DNA of 64,000 nucleotides, taken from contig NZ_PKKM01000004.1 in the NCBI RefSeq assembly GCF_002847525.1, positions 147,089-211,088 on the forward strand. Direction: 5' to 3'. Below the pieces are notes generated by a model. It had not been told where the DNA came from and made no database searches. It saw nothing but the letters and a program-made list of their open reading frames with translations. Positions 31,901 through 41,085 of the stretch are shown piece by piece (position 1 is the first letter of the stretch; each line of letters starts with the position of its first letter). This stretch comes from Schaalia odontolytica. GTDB lineage: Bacteria > Actinomycetota > Actinomycetes > Actinomycetales > Actinomycetaceae. The translations under genes and the position numbers were made by a program.

Positions 31901-34705
31901 CTACGAAATCTTCTCCATCGGAGCCATGCGCACGAGCAGGCGCTTCTCGCCCAGGCCGAAACGGATGCGGGCCACGGTGCGCGGCCCCTCGCCTTCGATG
32001 CCGGTGACGGTTCCGGCGCCCAGGGTCGCGTGCTTGATGCGGTCTCCGACCTTGAGGGAGAGCACCGGCTTGTCCTCGGCGGGCTTGGCGGCGGGAGCCA
32101 CGCCCATGCGGGTCACCTTGCGCACGCCGGCGGGCTGGGCGGAGGCGCCGCCACGGCCGGAGCCAAAGGCACCCGTGTCGGTATCGCCCCACGGGTCGCG
32201 TCCCTCGGCGCGACGGGAGCGCCCGTAGGAACCGGAACCGTACGCCCCGGACCCGTAGGATCCGCCGTAGGACGCGCGCATGCGCTCCCCCGACGTGGCT
32301 GCACGGCGCACGTCGAGGAGCTCGGCGGGGATGTCGTCGAGGAAGCGCGAGGGCGGCATCTCCTGCGGGGTGCCCCAGGCGCTGCGCACGGCCGCGCGCG
32401 TGAGGTAGAGGCGTTCGCGCGCCCGCGTGATGGCCACGTACGCGAGGCGACGTTCCTCCTCAAGCTCGCTTTCATCGCCGAGGCTGCGCTGGTGCGGGAA
32501 GGTGCCGTCTTCCATGCCGGTGACGAACACGACCGGGAATTCGAGGCCCTTCGCGGTGTGGACGGTCATGAGGGTGACCTGCCCGCCGCGCTCGCCCTCT
32601 GCGGGCACCTGGTCCGAGTCAGCAACGAGCGCGACGCGCTCGAGGAAGTCCGCGAGGGTCCCGCCGGGAGCGTCGGCCGCGAAGGCACCCGCGACCGAGT
32701 GCAGTTCCGCCAGGTTTTCCACGCGCGAGGCGTCCTGCGGGTCCTCGCTGCGGCGCAGTTCAGCCAGGTAGCCGGTGCGGTCTAGGACCTCTTCGAGGAT
32801 GTCGGCTTGCGATGCACCTCGCGCCTCCGCGGCTCGCAGTGTCTCGATGAGTCCCCAGAATGCAGCCGCCGACTTCGCGGCGCGCGGGGTGATCCCGAGG
32901 ACCTCGGGAGCACTCTCGGCAGGGGACGAGGCCGGTGCCGCAGCCGCGTTCTCATCCGCAGCCTCGCCCACACCGGGGTTCTCCCCCGCCGCTTCACCTG
33001 AGGAAGCAGACACAGAAGAACCAGCCGAGGCCTCGTCCGGGGACGCGGAACGCGCGAGCGCGTCGACGTCGATCCCCTCGCCCTCACCCGCGGGGCAGCC
33101 GGCGCGCAGCCACAGGTGACGCAGGGCGGCGCCAAACGAGATGCCGTAGTGGGCGGCGTGCGCGGCGATCGCTTCTTCGGCCTTCGCTCCGATGCCTCGC
33201 TTGGGGACGTTGAGAACGCGGCGGGCCGCGACAGTGTCGTCAGGGTTGGAGATGACCTGCAGGTACGCCAAGGCGTCCTTGATTTCGCGGCGCTCGTAGA
33301 AGCGGGTGCCGCCGACGACGCGATACGGGATGCCCTGGCGCACGAGGAGTTCCTCCAGCGCGCGGGACTGCGCATTCGTGCGGTAGAAGACCGCGATGTC
33401 GCCCCACTCGACGCCCGAGTCCGCGAGGCGGTCGATCTCGCCGACGACGAAGCGGGCCTCGTCGTGCTCGGAATCGGCGGCGTCCAGGGTGATGAGCGCG
33501 CCATCGCCCGAGGCCGTCCACAGGTTCTTCGCGCGGCGCCCCGTGTTGCGGGCGATGACCGCGTTCGCAGCCGACAGGATGTTCTGCGTCGAGCGGTAGT
33601 TCTGCTCGAGCAGGATCGTGCGCGCGCCCGTGAAGTCGCGCTCGAACTCCTCGATGTTGCGGATCGTGGCGCCCCGGAAGGCGTAGATCGACTGGTCGGA
33701 GTCGCCCACGACCGTCAGCTCGGCGGGCTCCACGCCGTCCTTGCCGTCCCCCACGAGAGCGCGCACGAGGACGTACTGCGCGTGGTTCGTGTCCTGGTAT
33801 TCGTCCACGAGGATGTGGCGGAAGCGCCGGTGGTAGTGCTCGGCGATCAGCGGGTTTTCGCGCAGCAGGTCGACCGTACGCATGATGAGGTCGTCGAAGT
33901 CGAGCGCGTTCGAGGCGCGCATGCGCTTGTCGTACTCGACGTAGGCGTCCGCGACGATGCGCGAGACCGGGTCCTTGCCCGCCGTCTCCGCGTAGCGCGC
34001 CGGGCCGATCAGCTCGTTCTTCGCGTCCGAAATGCGCGCCGCGACCATCTTTGGGGTGAAGCGCTTAATGTCCACGTCCATGGCCTTGAGGACCATCTGG
34101 ATGAGGCGCTGGGAATCCTGGGCGTCGTAGATCGTGAAGGACGAGGACAGCCCGGCCGCCTCGTGCTCGTAGCGCAGCAGGCGCACGCACGCCGAATGGA
34201 AGGTCGACACCCACATGCGACGAGCGTCGTCACCCACAAGGGAGCCCGCGCGCTCGCGCATCTCGGCTGCCGCCTTGTTCGTGAAGGTGATCGCCAGAAT
34301 CTCCCCCGCCCGCGCGCGGCCCGTGGCCAGCAGGTAGGCGATGCGGTGCGTGAGCACGCGCGTCTTACCGGAGCCCGCGCCTGCCAGGATCAGCAGCGGC
34401 GAGCCCGCGTGAGTGACGGCCTCGCGCTGACGATCGTTGAGGCCGCGCGTCAGCGACTCGGGGTCCACGCCCGGGCGCGAGGGACGCTCCCAGCCGGACG
34501 AAAAACCACCCGAGGACGCGGGAGGCTCCCACGCCGACGGCGCACCCGATGCCCCACCCGGCACGGCGATCTCCGGCCACGCGTCGGAACCCAAGGCGTC
34601 CTCCACGTCAAAGGCGGGCACCTCCGGCGGCACGTAGTCGTCCTGAAAACCACCGTCGGGGCCGATCAGGAAACCAAGGTCAGGCAAAGAAGTCGAGTCA
34701 CTCAT
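31901..34705 (-). CDS. pcrA: ATP-dependent DNA helicase PcrA/UvrD
   Basis: A 934-residue SF1A 3'-5' helicase for nucleotide excision repair and replication. Walker A is LILAGAGSGKTRVLTHRIAY, Walker B VDEYQDTN, motif III GDSDQSIYAFRGA, motif V TVHTAKGLEFPVVFVTGMED. A low-complexity Ala/Ser/Glu insertion (about residues 555-615) interrupts domain 2B, and the C-terminus has Gly/Tyr/Ser repeats (YGGSYGSGAYGSGSYG). The likely start is ATG 34705; a TTG at 34714 is possible, and GGAGG is unusually close. Confidence 0.94.
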   Translation of the reverse strand: MSDSTSLPDLGFLIGPDGGFQDDYVPPEVPAFDVEDALGSDAWPEIAVPGGASGAPSAWEPPASSGGFSSGWERPSRPGVDPESLTRGLNDRQREAVTHAGSPLLILAGAGSGKTRVLTHRIAYLLATGRARAGEILAITFTNKAAAEMRERAGSLVGDDARRMWVSTFHSACVRLLRYEHEAAGLSSSFTIYDAQDSQRLIQMVLKAMDVDIKRFTPKMVAARISDAKNELIGPARYAETAGKDPVSRIVADAYVEYDKRMRASNALDFDDLIMRTVDLLRENPLIAEHYHRRFRHILVDEYQDTNHAQYVLVRALVGDGKDGVEPAELTVVGDSDQSIYAFRGATIRNIEEFERDFTGARTILLEQNYRSTQNILSAANAVIARNTGRRAKNLWTASGDGALITLDAADSEHDEARFVVGEIDRLADSGVEWGDIAVFYRTNAQSRALEELLVRQGIPYRVVGGTRFYERREIKDALAYLQVISNPDDTVAARRVLNVPKRGIGAKAEEAIAAHAAHYGISFGAALRHLWLRAGCPAGEGEGIDVDALARSASPDEASAGSSVSASSGEAAGENPGVGEAADENAAAAPASSPAESAPEVLGITPRAAKSAAAFWGLIETLRAAEARGASQADILEEVLDRTGYLAELRRSEDPQDASRVENLAELHSVAGAFAADAPGGTLADFLERVALVADSDQVPAEGERGGQVTLMTVHTAKGLEFPVVFVTGMEDGTFPHQRSLGDESELEEERRLAYVAITRARERLYLTRAAVRSAWGTPQEMPPSRFLDDIPAELLDVRRAATSGERMRASYGGSYGSGAYGSGSYGRSRRAEGRDPWGDTDTGAFGSGRGGASAQPAGVRKVTRMGVAPAAKPAEDKPVLSLKVGDRIKHATLGAGTVTGIEGEGPRTVARIRFGLGEKRLLVRMAPMEKIS

Positions 34706-34782
34706 CGCCTCCAAGGGTAAACCGCCCCACCCTCACCTGCGACCCCCGCCCGGGTGGCGCCAACCACGAAAGGCGGCACACA

Positions 34783-34833
34783 ACGAGGCCGGCGCCTCCC
34801 CGCGCTGATACGCGACGGAAACCCCGGCCTCGT
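34783..34833. terminator. Terminator between the DUF1846 gene and pcrA
   Basis: ACGAGGCCGG pairs with CCGGCCTCGT, separated by about 31 bases with GCGC/GCGC in the loop, just after the DUF1846 stop (34842, minus strand). Confidence 0.5.
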
Positions 34834-34841
34834 CGAAGCGA

Positions 34842-36332
34842 TTACTTCTTGCGGTACAGCGACTTCGTCGCGTACACCGGCTCCGTCGTCACCTGGATGC
34901 CCAGCGAGCGGAAGATGCCCTCGTCCACGGGGCCCAGGATGACCGACTCGTGCACGTCGCAGTCGCGCAGCGAGCTCAGCTTGTCCAGTGCGCGGCGCGC
35001 GTTGTCGTCGCCGTTGGCGCTGACCGCGAGCGCGATGAGGACCTCGTCGGTGTGCAGGCGCGGGTTGCGCGAGCCCAGGTCGCGGGTCTTGAGACGCTGG
35101 ATCGGCTCGATCGACTCCGGGGCGAGGAGCTGGACCTCGTCCGGCAGGCCGGCGAGCTTCTTGAGGGCGTTGAGCAGCATCGCCGAGGAGCAGCCCAGCA
35201 GCGCCGATGTCTTGCCCGTGACGATCTGGCCGTCGGGCAGCTCGATCGCGGCGGCCGGCTCGCCCGTGGCCTCGGCCAGCTCGAGGGCCGGACGCACGAC
35301 CGGGCGGTCCATGCGCCCCACACCCACGCGGCTCATCAGCAGGGAGATGCGCGCCGACTGCACGGGCTCGCTCATTTCCTTTTTCTCGGTCACGAGGGCC
35401 TTGTAGTAGCGGCGAATGATCTCCTGGCGCGAGGCCTCCTTGCAGGCCTCGTCGTCGACGATGCAGTGGCCCGCCATGTTGACGCCCATGTCCGTGGGGC
35501 TCTTGTACGGGGAGGATCCGAGGATCTTCTCGAAGAGGCGGTTCAGGACCGGGAAGATTTCGACGTCGCGGTTGTAGTTGACCGTCTTGATCCCGTACGC
35601 CTCCAGGTGGAAGGGATCAATCATGTTGACGTCGTCGAGGTCGGCGGTGGCCGCCTCGTAGGCGATGTTCACCGGGTGATCGAGCGGAATGTTCCAGATC
35701 GGGAAGGTCTCCCACTTCGCGTACCCCGACTCGATCCCGCGCTTGTGGTCGTGGTACAGCTGCGACAGGCAGGTCGCCATCTTGCCGGAGCCCGGGCCGG
35801 GAGCCGTGACAACGACGAGGTTGCGGCTGGTCTCCACGTACTCGTTGGCGCCGTAGCCCTCGTCCGAGACGATGCGCTCGACGTCCGAGGGGTAGCCGGG
35901 GATCGGGAAGTGGCGGTAGACGCGGATGCCGAGCTTCTCGAAGCGTTCCTTCACCTCGGCGGCCGCCTTGTTGTCATCCGTCCACTGCGTGATGACGACG
36001 GAACCAACGTACAGGCCACGCTCACGGAACTCGTCGATCTGGCGCAGAACCTCGTCGTCGTAGGTGGTTCCCATGTCGGCGCGGACCTTGCGGCGCGCGA
36101 AATCCTTGGCATTAACGGCGACGATGATCTCGACCTCGTCGGCCAGTTCGCGCAACATACGCACCTTGTTGTCGGGCGTGAAGCCGGGCAGAACACGCGA
36201 TGCGTGCATGTCGTCGATCAGCTTGCCACCGAACTCCAAATACAGCTTGCCGCCGAATTCGCTTCGTCGCTGGGCGATGTGTCGAGACTGCATCTCGACG
36301 TACTGATCACTATCAAAACCGATGCGGTGCAT
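34842..36332 (-). CDS. DUF1846 family protein
   Basis: 496 residues matching the DUF1846 family along its length: [20 protein letters not shown] at the N-terminus, then [20 protein letters not shown] (a P-loop-like GPGSGK) and [19 protein letters not shown]. The function is not settled; the P-loop suggests a nucleotide-binding enzyme. The ATG at 36332 has CGGAGGATGC upstream. It is monocistronic. Length and motifs are normal for the family. Confidence 0.88.
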   Translation of the reverse strand: MHRIGFDSDQYVEMQSRHIAQRRSEFGGKLYLEFGGKLIDDMHASRVLPGFTPDNKVRMLRELADEVEIIVAVNAKDFARRKVRADMGTTYDDEVLRQIDEFRERGLYVGSVVITQWTDDNKAAAEVKERFEKLGIRVYRHFPIPGYPSDVERIVSDEGYGANEYVETSRNLVVVTAPGPGSGKMATCLSQLYHDHKRGIESGYAKWETFPIWNIPLDHPVNIAYEAATADLDDVNMIDPFHLEAYGIKTVNYNRDVEIFPVLNRLFEKILGSSPYKSPTDMGVNMAGHCIVDDEACKEASRQEIIRRYYKALVTEKKEMSEPVQSARISLLMSRVGVGRMDRPVVRPALELAEATGEPAAAIELPDGQIVTGKTSALLGCSSAMLLNALKKLAGLPDEVQLLAPESIEPIQRLKTRDLGSRNPRLHTDEVLIALAVSANGDDNARRALDKLSSLRDCDVHESVILGPVDEGIFRSLGIQVTTEPVYATKSLYRKK

Positions 36333-36464
36333 GCATCCTCCGAGGTCGCGGATTGAAAGGGGCCGTCCGTGCGGGGCGGTCAGGCGCTGTCACGCTCTCG
36401 GGATTCCATTGTAGGCACGCAAGGGCCGCGCGCTATGGGTGGGGCGCGCGAAAGGGGTCCGACC

Positions 36465-37115
36465 TCACACGATGTGTCGCTGCATCGCCCAGCGCGTCAG
36501 CTCGTTGCGGTTGGAGAGCTGGAGCTTGCGCAGGACCGCGCTCACGTGGGTTTCGACGGTCTTGATGGAGATGAACAGGTCGTGGGCGACTTCCTTGTAC
36601 GTGTAGCCGCGGGCGATGAGGCGCATGACCTCCTGCTCGCGGGCGGACAGGAGGTCCAGCTCGGTGTCGGTCGTGGAGACCTCGCCGGTACCGAAGGCGT
36701 CGAGAACGAAGCCGGCGAGGCGCGGGCTGAAGGCAGCGTCCCCGGCGGCGACGCGGCCGATGGCCTCGACGAGATCGGGGGTGGAGATTGACTTGGTGAC
36801 GTATCCGCGGGCGCCCGCGCGGATGACCTGGACGACGTCCTCGGCGGCATCAGAGACGGACAGTGCCAGGAAGTGCAGCCCCTCGATGTCGCGGCACGTA
36901 CTGGCCACTTCGGCCCCGCCTCCGCCGTTTCCGCCGGGCAGGTGCACGTCGAGGAGAGCCACGTCCGGGGTGAGCGCGCGGCAGGCTGCGATGGCGCCCT
37001 CGACGTCGGAGGCGTCACCGACGACCTCGAGGTCGGCCCCTGAGTTTTCGAGCTCGGCGCGCACGCCTGCCCGAACCATGGGGTGATCGTCGATGACGAG
37101 GATGCGGATGGTCAC
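36465..37115 (-). CDS. NarL/LuxR-family response regulator
   Basis: A 216-residue two-component regulator. The receiver domain has VIDDHPMVRAG (acidic pocket) and VALLDVHLPGGN (phosphoacceptor Asp, about residue 55). The C-terminal LuxR helix-turn-helix is LSAREQEVMRLIARGYTYKE followed by SIKTVETHVSAVLRKLQLSN. The start is GTG at 37115, overlapping the kinase stop (GTGA), with GGGAGG upstream. It is the partner of the PspC-domain kinase. Confidence 0.92.
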   Translation of the reverse strand: MTIRILVIDDHPMVRAGVRAELENSGADLEVVGDASDVEGAIAACRALTPDVALLDVHLPGGNGGGGAEVASTCRDIEGLHFLALSVSDAAEDVVQVIRAGARGYVTKSISTPDLVEAIGRVAAGDAAFSPRLAGFVLDAFGTGEVSTTDTELDLLSAREQEVMRLIARGYTYKEVAHDLFISIKTVETHVSAVLRKLQLSNRNELTRWAMQRHIV

Positions 37116-38404
37116 TGTGTCCTCCCGTTGGGCGCTGTTTCTTCCAGGATATCGGAGCGCGGCACGCTCAGAGCGATTTCGGTTCCGCGGGCGAGACGCC
37201 TGATCGTGGCGTTACCCCCGGCGCGGCGCATGCGTCCGACGATAGAGTCACGCACGCCGTGGCGGTCGGCCGCGATGGTGGCGGGGTCGAATCCTTCGCC
37301 GTTGTCTTTGACGAAGGCTTCAACGGCTCGGGGGCGCACCTCGACGTAGACGGAGACGGGTGGGGCGCCGTGGCGCACGGCATTTTGACAGGCCTCGGCG
37401 AGGGCCGCGACGAGTGCGAGCTCGCCGGGTCCCGGGCGCATGTCGCCCACGACGACGACGCTGATGGGCACGCCGTAGCGGCTCTCGACGCCCACGACCG
37501 CCTCGGTGACGGCGGCCTCGAGGGAGTCGGCGGCCTGCGCGTGGCCCGTGTAGAGCCAGGCGCGCAGCTCGCGCTCCTCGGTGAGGGCGATGGCGCGCAC
37601 GCGGGCGGGATCCTCGGCCGAGGCCCGGATCAGGGTGAGTGCTTGAAGCACGGAGTCATGCAGGTGGGCGGCGATGTCGGCGCGTTCGGATTCGCGCACA
37701 CGCTGTGCCTGGGCCTGCGACAGGTCCTTCGTGGTGCGCAGCCACATGGGAACGAAAGCGAAGAGTACGCCTGCCACCAGGGCAGCACCGATGAGGCCGC
37801 CACGCAGCAGGATCACCGGCGGGTTGTCGCGAGAGGCAACCATGACGACGCCGAGGCTGAGCAGCAGGAGGCCGGCGGCAACAATGCCGACGAAACGCAA
37901 CGATCGCCACCCGTTCACATCACGGCTCTGGCTCCACACAAGCGCGATACCCGAGATGATCGAGACAATGGCCCCCATGTCTCGCCAGTCCAGAGTGCCC
38001 GTCGCGTTCAAGACGGTACCCACGATCGCCGCCACAACCAGGGCGACGCCGACGACGATCATGCGATTGCGCGACACCTGGGCGGCGCGTTCCTCGCGCA
38101 AACGGACGAGGCCGGGACTCAGCGTTCCCGCACCGTTCTTCTCTGGGGAATCATCGGGGACCGTCACCCACAGCCACAGGTAGACGCCTATGCCCACGCC
38201 GAAAGCGGTGAGGCAGATGAACATGACGCGCACGAGCGAGACCGGCAGCCCAAGGTGTACGGCGAGGCCCGAGCACACGCCGGCCATCCAGGGGGCCGGC
38301 ATGTCCGGGCTCGAGGCGGTCGCGCGCACGAGCGGCGGCCTACTGGGCGGCGCCGGAATCGGCGGAGTCCACCCCGGGTGGGGGGAGTTCACGGGTCTGC
38401 TCAC
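37112..38404 (-). CDS. PspC-domain sensor histidine kinase
   Basis: 430 residues. The N-terminal PspC domain (about 38-85: PWMAGVCSGLAVHLGLPVSL, YLWLWVTVP) is followed by four to five membrane helices (about 110-235). The HisKA_3 domain has ERADIAAHLHDSVLQALTLI with the phospho-His in HLHD, and the ATPase has ACQNAVRHGAPP (N box) and DNGEGFDP (G1). Such PspC kinases pair with NarL regulators for envelope stress in Actinobacteria. The start is GTG at 38404. It is divergent from another PspC-domain gene, so both probably share a regulatory region (38405-38558). Confidence 0.9.
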   Translation of the reverse strand: MSRPVNSPHPGWTPPIPAPPSRPPLVRATASSPDMPAPWMAGVCSGLAVHLGLPVSLVRVMFICLTAFGVGIGVYLWLWVTVPDDSPEKNGAGTLSPGLVRLREERAAQVSRNRMIVVGVALVVAAIVGTVLNATGTLDWRDMGAIVSIISGIALVWSQSRDVNGWRSLRFVGIVAAGLLLLSLGVVMVASRDNPPVILLRGGLIGAALVAGVLFAFVPMWLRTTKDLSQAQAQRVRESERADIAAHLHDSVLQALTLIRASAEDPARVRAIALTEERELRAWLYTGHAQAADSLEAAVTEAVVGVESRYGVPISVVVVGDMRPGPGELALVAALAEACQNAVRHGAPPVSVYVEVRPRAVEAFVKDNGEGFDPATIAADRHGVRDSIVGRMRRAGGNATIRRLARGTEIALSVPRSDILEETAPNGRTQ

Positions 38405-38558
38405 GCTCCCATTGTGGCACGTCTCCGGGGCAGCCCCCGGGACACCCCCACCACAATCAGGGGCCGTTCAGGGGGTCCCCTACTATCGGGGTGCCCGGTC
38501 TCTTTGGTTGAGTAGTGGTATCGATCCACGCCGCGTGGATCCCATCGAGAGGAAGTGC

Positions 38559-40277
38559 ATGATGAGTTGGTCCACTGGCACACCGGACCCCAACGCTGGC
38601 TATGAGCAGCGCCCGCCCCGCAGTGGTTTCTTTGATTCCGTCCGAGGCTCAGGATGGTACCGAGCTAAGCCCCGCGTCATCGGAGGCGTCTGCTCGGGTA
38701 TCTCCGCCCGCCAGGGATGGGACCTGTCCCTCGTGCGCGTCCTCGTCGCAGTTGGCGCGTTCTTCATGCCGGTCGTGGCCATGGCCTACGGGCTCGCCTG
38801 GCTGCTCCTGCCCGAGGCTGAGGACGGTCGCATTCACGCGGAAGAGACCGTCGAAGGGCGCTTCGACGTGGCCGTTATCGGCGGCGTATTGATGGTTCTC
38901 GCTTCTGTTACATCGTTGCTATCCGATGTCGGCATCTTCAGCGTCCTGGGAATCGGCTGGTTCAGGCTGATCGTGATGGCGGCCGGCATGGCCGCAATCG
39001 CGGCCATCATCGTGGGCATCGCGCGTTCTGGGTCGCAAGGCCCGAGCAAGCCGCGCCCCCAGTACGGGACCCCGCAGTACGGCGCGCCCCAGTACGGGAC
39101 CCCGCAGTACGGCGCGCCCCAGTACGGGACCCCGCAGTACGGCGCGCCTTCGGCTGCTCCTACCCAGAATGCGACGGATGCCTCCGTCCCTTTTGGGCAA
39201 ACCACTCCGGCCGCTGACGGCGCGGGGGCCACGGATCCCGGAACCAAGCCTGAGCAAGCCCCCGCGGGTTTCCCCGCCTACGGTGTGCCGAGCGACTTCC
39301 AGTCCTCTCCTACCGGCACCGCTAGGCCGCAGGCAGGCCCTGCCCCCGCTGCGGCTCGCCCCACTCAGCCCCACCCCGGCTGGACGCCTCCCCCGAGCAC
39401 GCCCCAGCCTCGTCGCTGGAACGTTCCGCCCGCGCCGACGCATCGCCCGCGCACCGTCTCCGGGCGCGTCAACCTCGCGATCACGGGCCTGCTGGTCCTC
39501 GTTGTGGCCGCCGTTTTCGCCGGACTGTACTGGGCTGACAAGGGCCTCATGATCCCCTTCATAACGGGTGAGACGGAGGGCCAGACAATCGCCCGCGTCA
39601 TCACGATCGGTGGCGGCGTGTGCCTGATCATCGTCGGGTTCTCCCTGGCGATCGCCGCCCTGCGCGATCGCAGCGCCGGCTGGCTCACCGCCCTGTCCGT
39701 CATCGGCATCATGATGGCACTTCCCACCGCGGCCGTCGGCTCCCAGGCCGCTCACCCGACTGATTTCCACATCAATGTTGGCTCGAGCGGTATCGGCTCC
39801 CAGACGACACGGGACTGGACGGTCGACAGGATCAGCGGGGGAAACCCGGCCGGCACAACGGTACTCGACCTGAGTGGTGCCCCCGTCGGTACCACCAAGA
39901 CCATCACGGTCGACTGGGAGGCCTGGAGCAGGCTCACCATTCAGGTGGCCGAGGGCCAGCCCGTGCAGATCGTGTGCCAGTCCAGCATCGACGATCTGAC
40001 CACCAACATGAAGGACAACGGCTGGGCCGAGCCCTTGGACGGCTGCTCCGGCGTGACTGCCTCCTCCCCCGCGTGGGGGAAGCCCTCGCTCGGCGGCATC
40101 ACGGTCCTCATCACCGACAGCGCAAACATTGACACGCTGACGATCCTGCAGACGCCCGATTCCTCGGGCACGTGGGGCTCCAAGCCGAGCGCGACCCCCT
40201 CGGCGACTCCCTCGGCCACGCCGAGCACAACGCCCACCCCGTCCCCTACTCCCACCGGCTCCCAGTCGGGTAACTGA
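38559..40277 (+). CDS. PspC-domain membrane protein with PQYG repeats
   Basis: 572 residues. The PspC domain (VIGGVCSGISARQGWDLSLV, about 48-95) is followed by two helices (about 107-155), a Pro/Gln/Tyr/Gly-rich linker with exact repeats (PQYGTPQYGA, about 167-197), three further helices (about 305-400) and an extracellular C-terminal domain ending in a Ser/Thr/Pro tail. It is likely an envelope-stress or anchoring protein tied to the divergent kinase. The start is at ATG ATG (38559/38562) after AGAGGAAG. A 236-residue membrane protein gene follows after 15 bp. Confidence 0.82.
   Translation: MMSWSTGTPDPNAGYEQRPPRSGFFDSVRGSGWYRAKPRVIGGVCSGISARQGWDLSLVRVLVAVGAFFMPVVAMAYGLAWLLLPEAEDGRIHAEETVEGRFDVAVIGGVLMVLASVTSLLSDVGIFSVLGIGWFRLIVMAAGMAAIAAIIVGIARSGSQGPSKPRPQYGTPQYGAPQYGTPQYGAPQYGTPQYGAPSAAPTQNATDASVPFGQTTPAADGAGATDPGTKPEQAPAGFPAYGVPSDFQSSPTGTARPQAGPAPAAARPTQPHPGWTPPPSTPQPRRWNVPPAPTHRPRTVSGRVNLAITGLLVLVVAAVFAGLYWADKGLMIPFITGETEGQTIARVITIGGGVCLIIVGFSLAIAALRDRSAGWLTALSVIGIMMALPTAAVGSQAAHPTDFHINVGSSGIGSQTTRDWTVDRISGGNPAGTTVLDLSGAPVGTTKTITVDWEAWSRLTIQVAEGQPVQIVCQSSIDDLTTNMKDNGWAEPLDGCSGVTASSPAWGKPSLGGITVLITDSANIDTLTILQTPDSSGTWGSKPSATPSATPSATPSTTPTPSPTPTGSQSGN
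39057..39146 (+). repeat. 30-bp perfect tandem repeat inside the PspC-domain gene
   Basis: Three identical 30-bp units (about 39057-39146) each encode PQYGTPQYGA. Identity at the nucleotide level indicates recent expansion, so copy number may vary between strains. Confidence 0.9.
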
Positions 40278-40292
40278 GGAAGGCACACGACC

Positions 40293-41003
40293 ATGACTAC
40301 GTCCAACGACGACCAGACCACCCAGCTGCCCGAATTCGACGAGACGACACCGCTGCCGACGACCCCCGCGCCCTCCGTCGGCGCCGGTTCGGACGCGACG
40401 ACCGAGATGCCGACCTCGTCGCCAGACCTGTCCTCGGATCCCCTCGCGATCTTCCGCGAGGCACCGACGGCCCAGATGTCCACCGATCCCTTTCGCTCAG
40501 ACGCTGGGGCTGCGGGCCAGGCGGGCCCATCGGGCGCGCAGGGGCCGCATGTGCAGGCGGGCTCTCCTGCCAGCTCTGTAGGGGCAGGCGGGCGCACCGC
40601 CTTCGATCCGGCCTCCACGGGCGAGTCCGCTCCCCAGGGGCACGAGGCCGGGGCGACCCACCGCGCTCAGGAGCCCTTGGGGGCATCCACTGCGGGCGCT
40701 CACGCCACGTGGAGTGCACCGACCGTACCCGTCGATGTACGCACGCTGCCCGAGGCCCCCGCCAGGGGTGTGCGAGTCGGCGCCTTCGTGTGGGCGATCC
40801 TCGTGTGCATGGTCGGCGCTTTCCTGATCGCCGAAGCCTACATCACGAACTTCAATCTACCGGTCCTCGGCATCAGCGCGATCGCGACGTTGGGCATCAT
40901 CCTGATCCTCACCGCGCTCTTCTCAGGCCGTTCCAAGAAGACCCCGAAGGCGAATGCCGCCTCCGCGCCTTCGAATCCGGCCGACGCGATCCGCAGGGAT
41001 TGA
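40293..41003 (+). CDS. Membrane protein with disordered N-terminus
   Basis: A 236-residue protein. Residues 1-155 are low in complexity and acidic/Thr/Pro/Ala-rich; two membrane spans follow (about 161-180 and 188-207), then a short basic tail. Same strand and 15 bp downstream of the PspC-domain gene, with GAGGAAGG upstream of the ATG, so they form one operon. The family is not recognised. Confidence 0.7.
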   Translation: MTTSNDDQTTQLPEFDETTPLPTTPAPSVGAGSDATTEMPTSSPDLSSDPLAIFREAPTAQMSTDPFRSDAGAAGQAGPSGAQGPHVQAGSPASSVGAGGRTAFDPASTGESAPQGHEAGATHRAQEPLGASTAGAHATWSAPTVPVDVRTLPEAPARGVRVGAFVWAILVCMVGAFLIAEAYITNFNLPVLGISAIATLGIILILTALFSGRSKKTPKANAASAPSNPADAIRRD

Positions 41004-41021
41004 CGGAGCCGCACAGTACTG

Positions 41022-41065
41022 ACGGGGTGGGCCCGGGAACCGATTGGTTCCCGGGCCCACCCCGT
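41022..41065. terminator. Bidirectional terminator
   Basis: A perfect 20-bp stem with loop GATT between the convergent membrane-protein gene and ptsI; the left arm starts ACGGGGTGGGCCC. Confidence 0.85.
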
Positions 41066-41085
41066 TGCGTGTCAGAAGCGTCGGA

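Noticed and set aside
31590..32228. 212-codon plus-strand frame starting in element copy 2
   Set aside because: It runs through inverted repeats and GC-rich hairpin DNA and then antisense to pcrA; composition is non-protein-like.
36426..36450. GCGCGC hairpin upstream of the response-regulator stop as a riboswitch
   Set aside because: Only a short GC stem with a 10-base loop after the gene; better explained as a weak terminator.
39057..39146. Possible CRISPR array (regular repeats)
   Set aside because: The units are contiguous, have no spacers and keep the coding frame of the PspC protein. No cas gene is present in the window.
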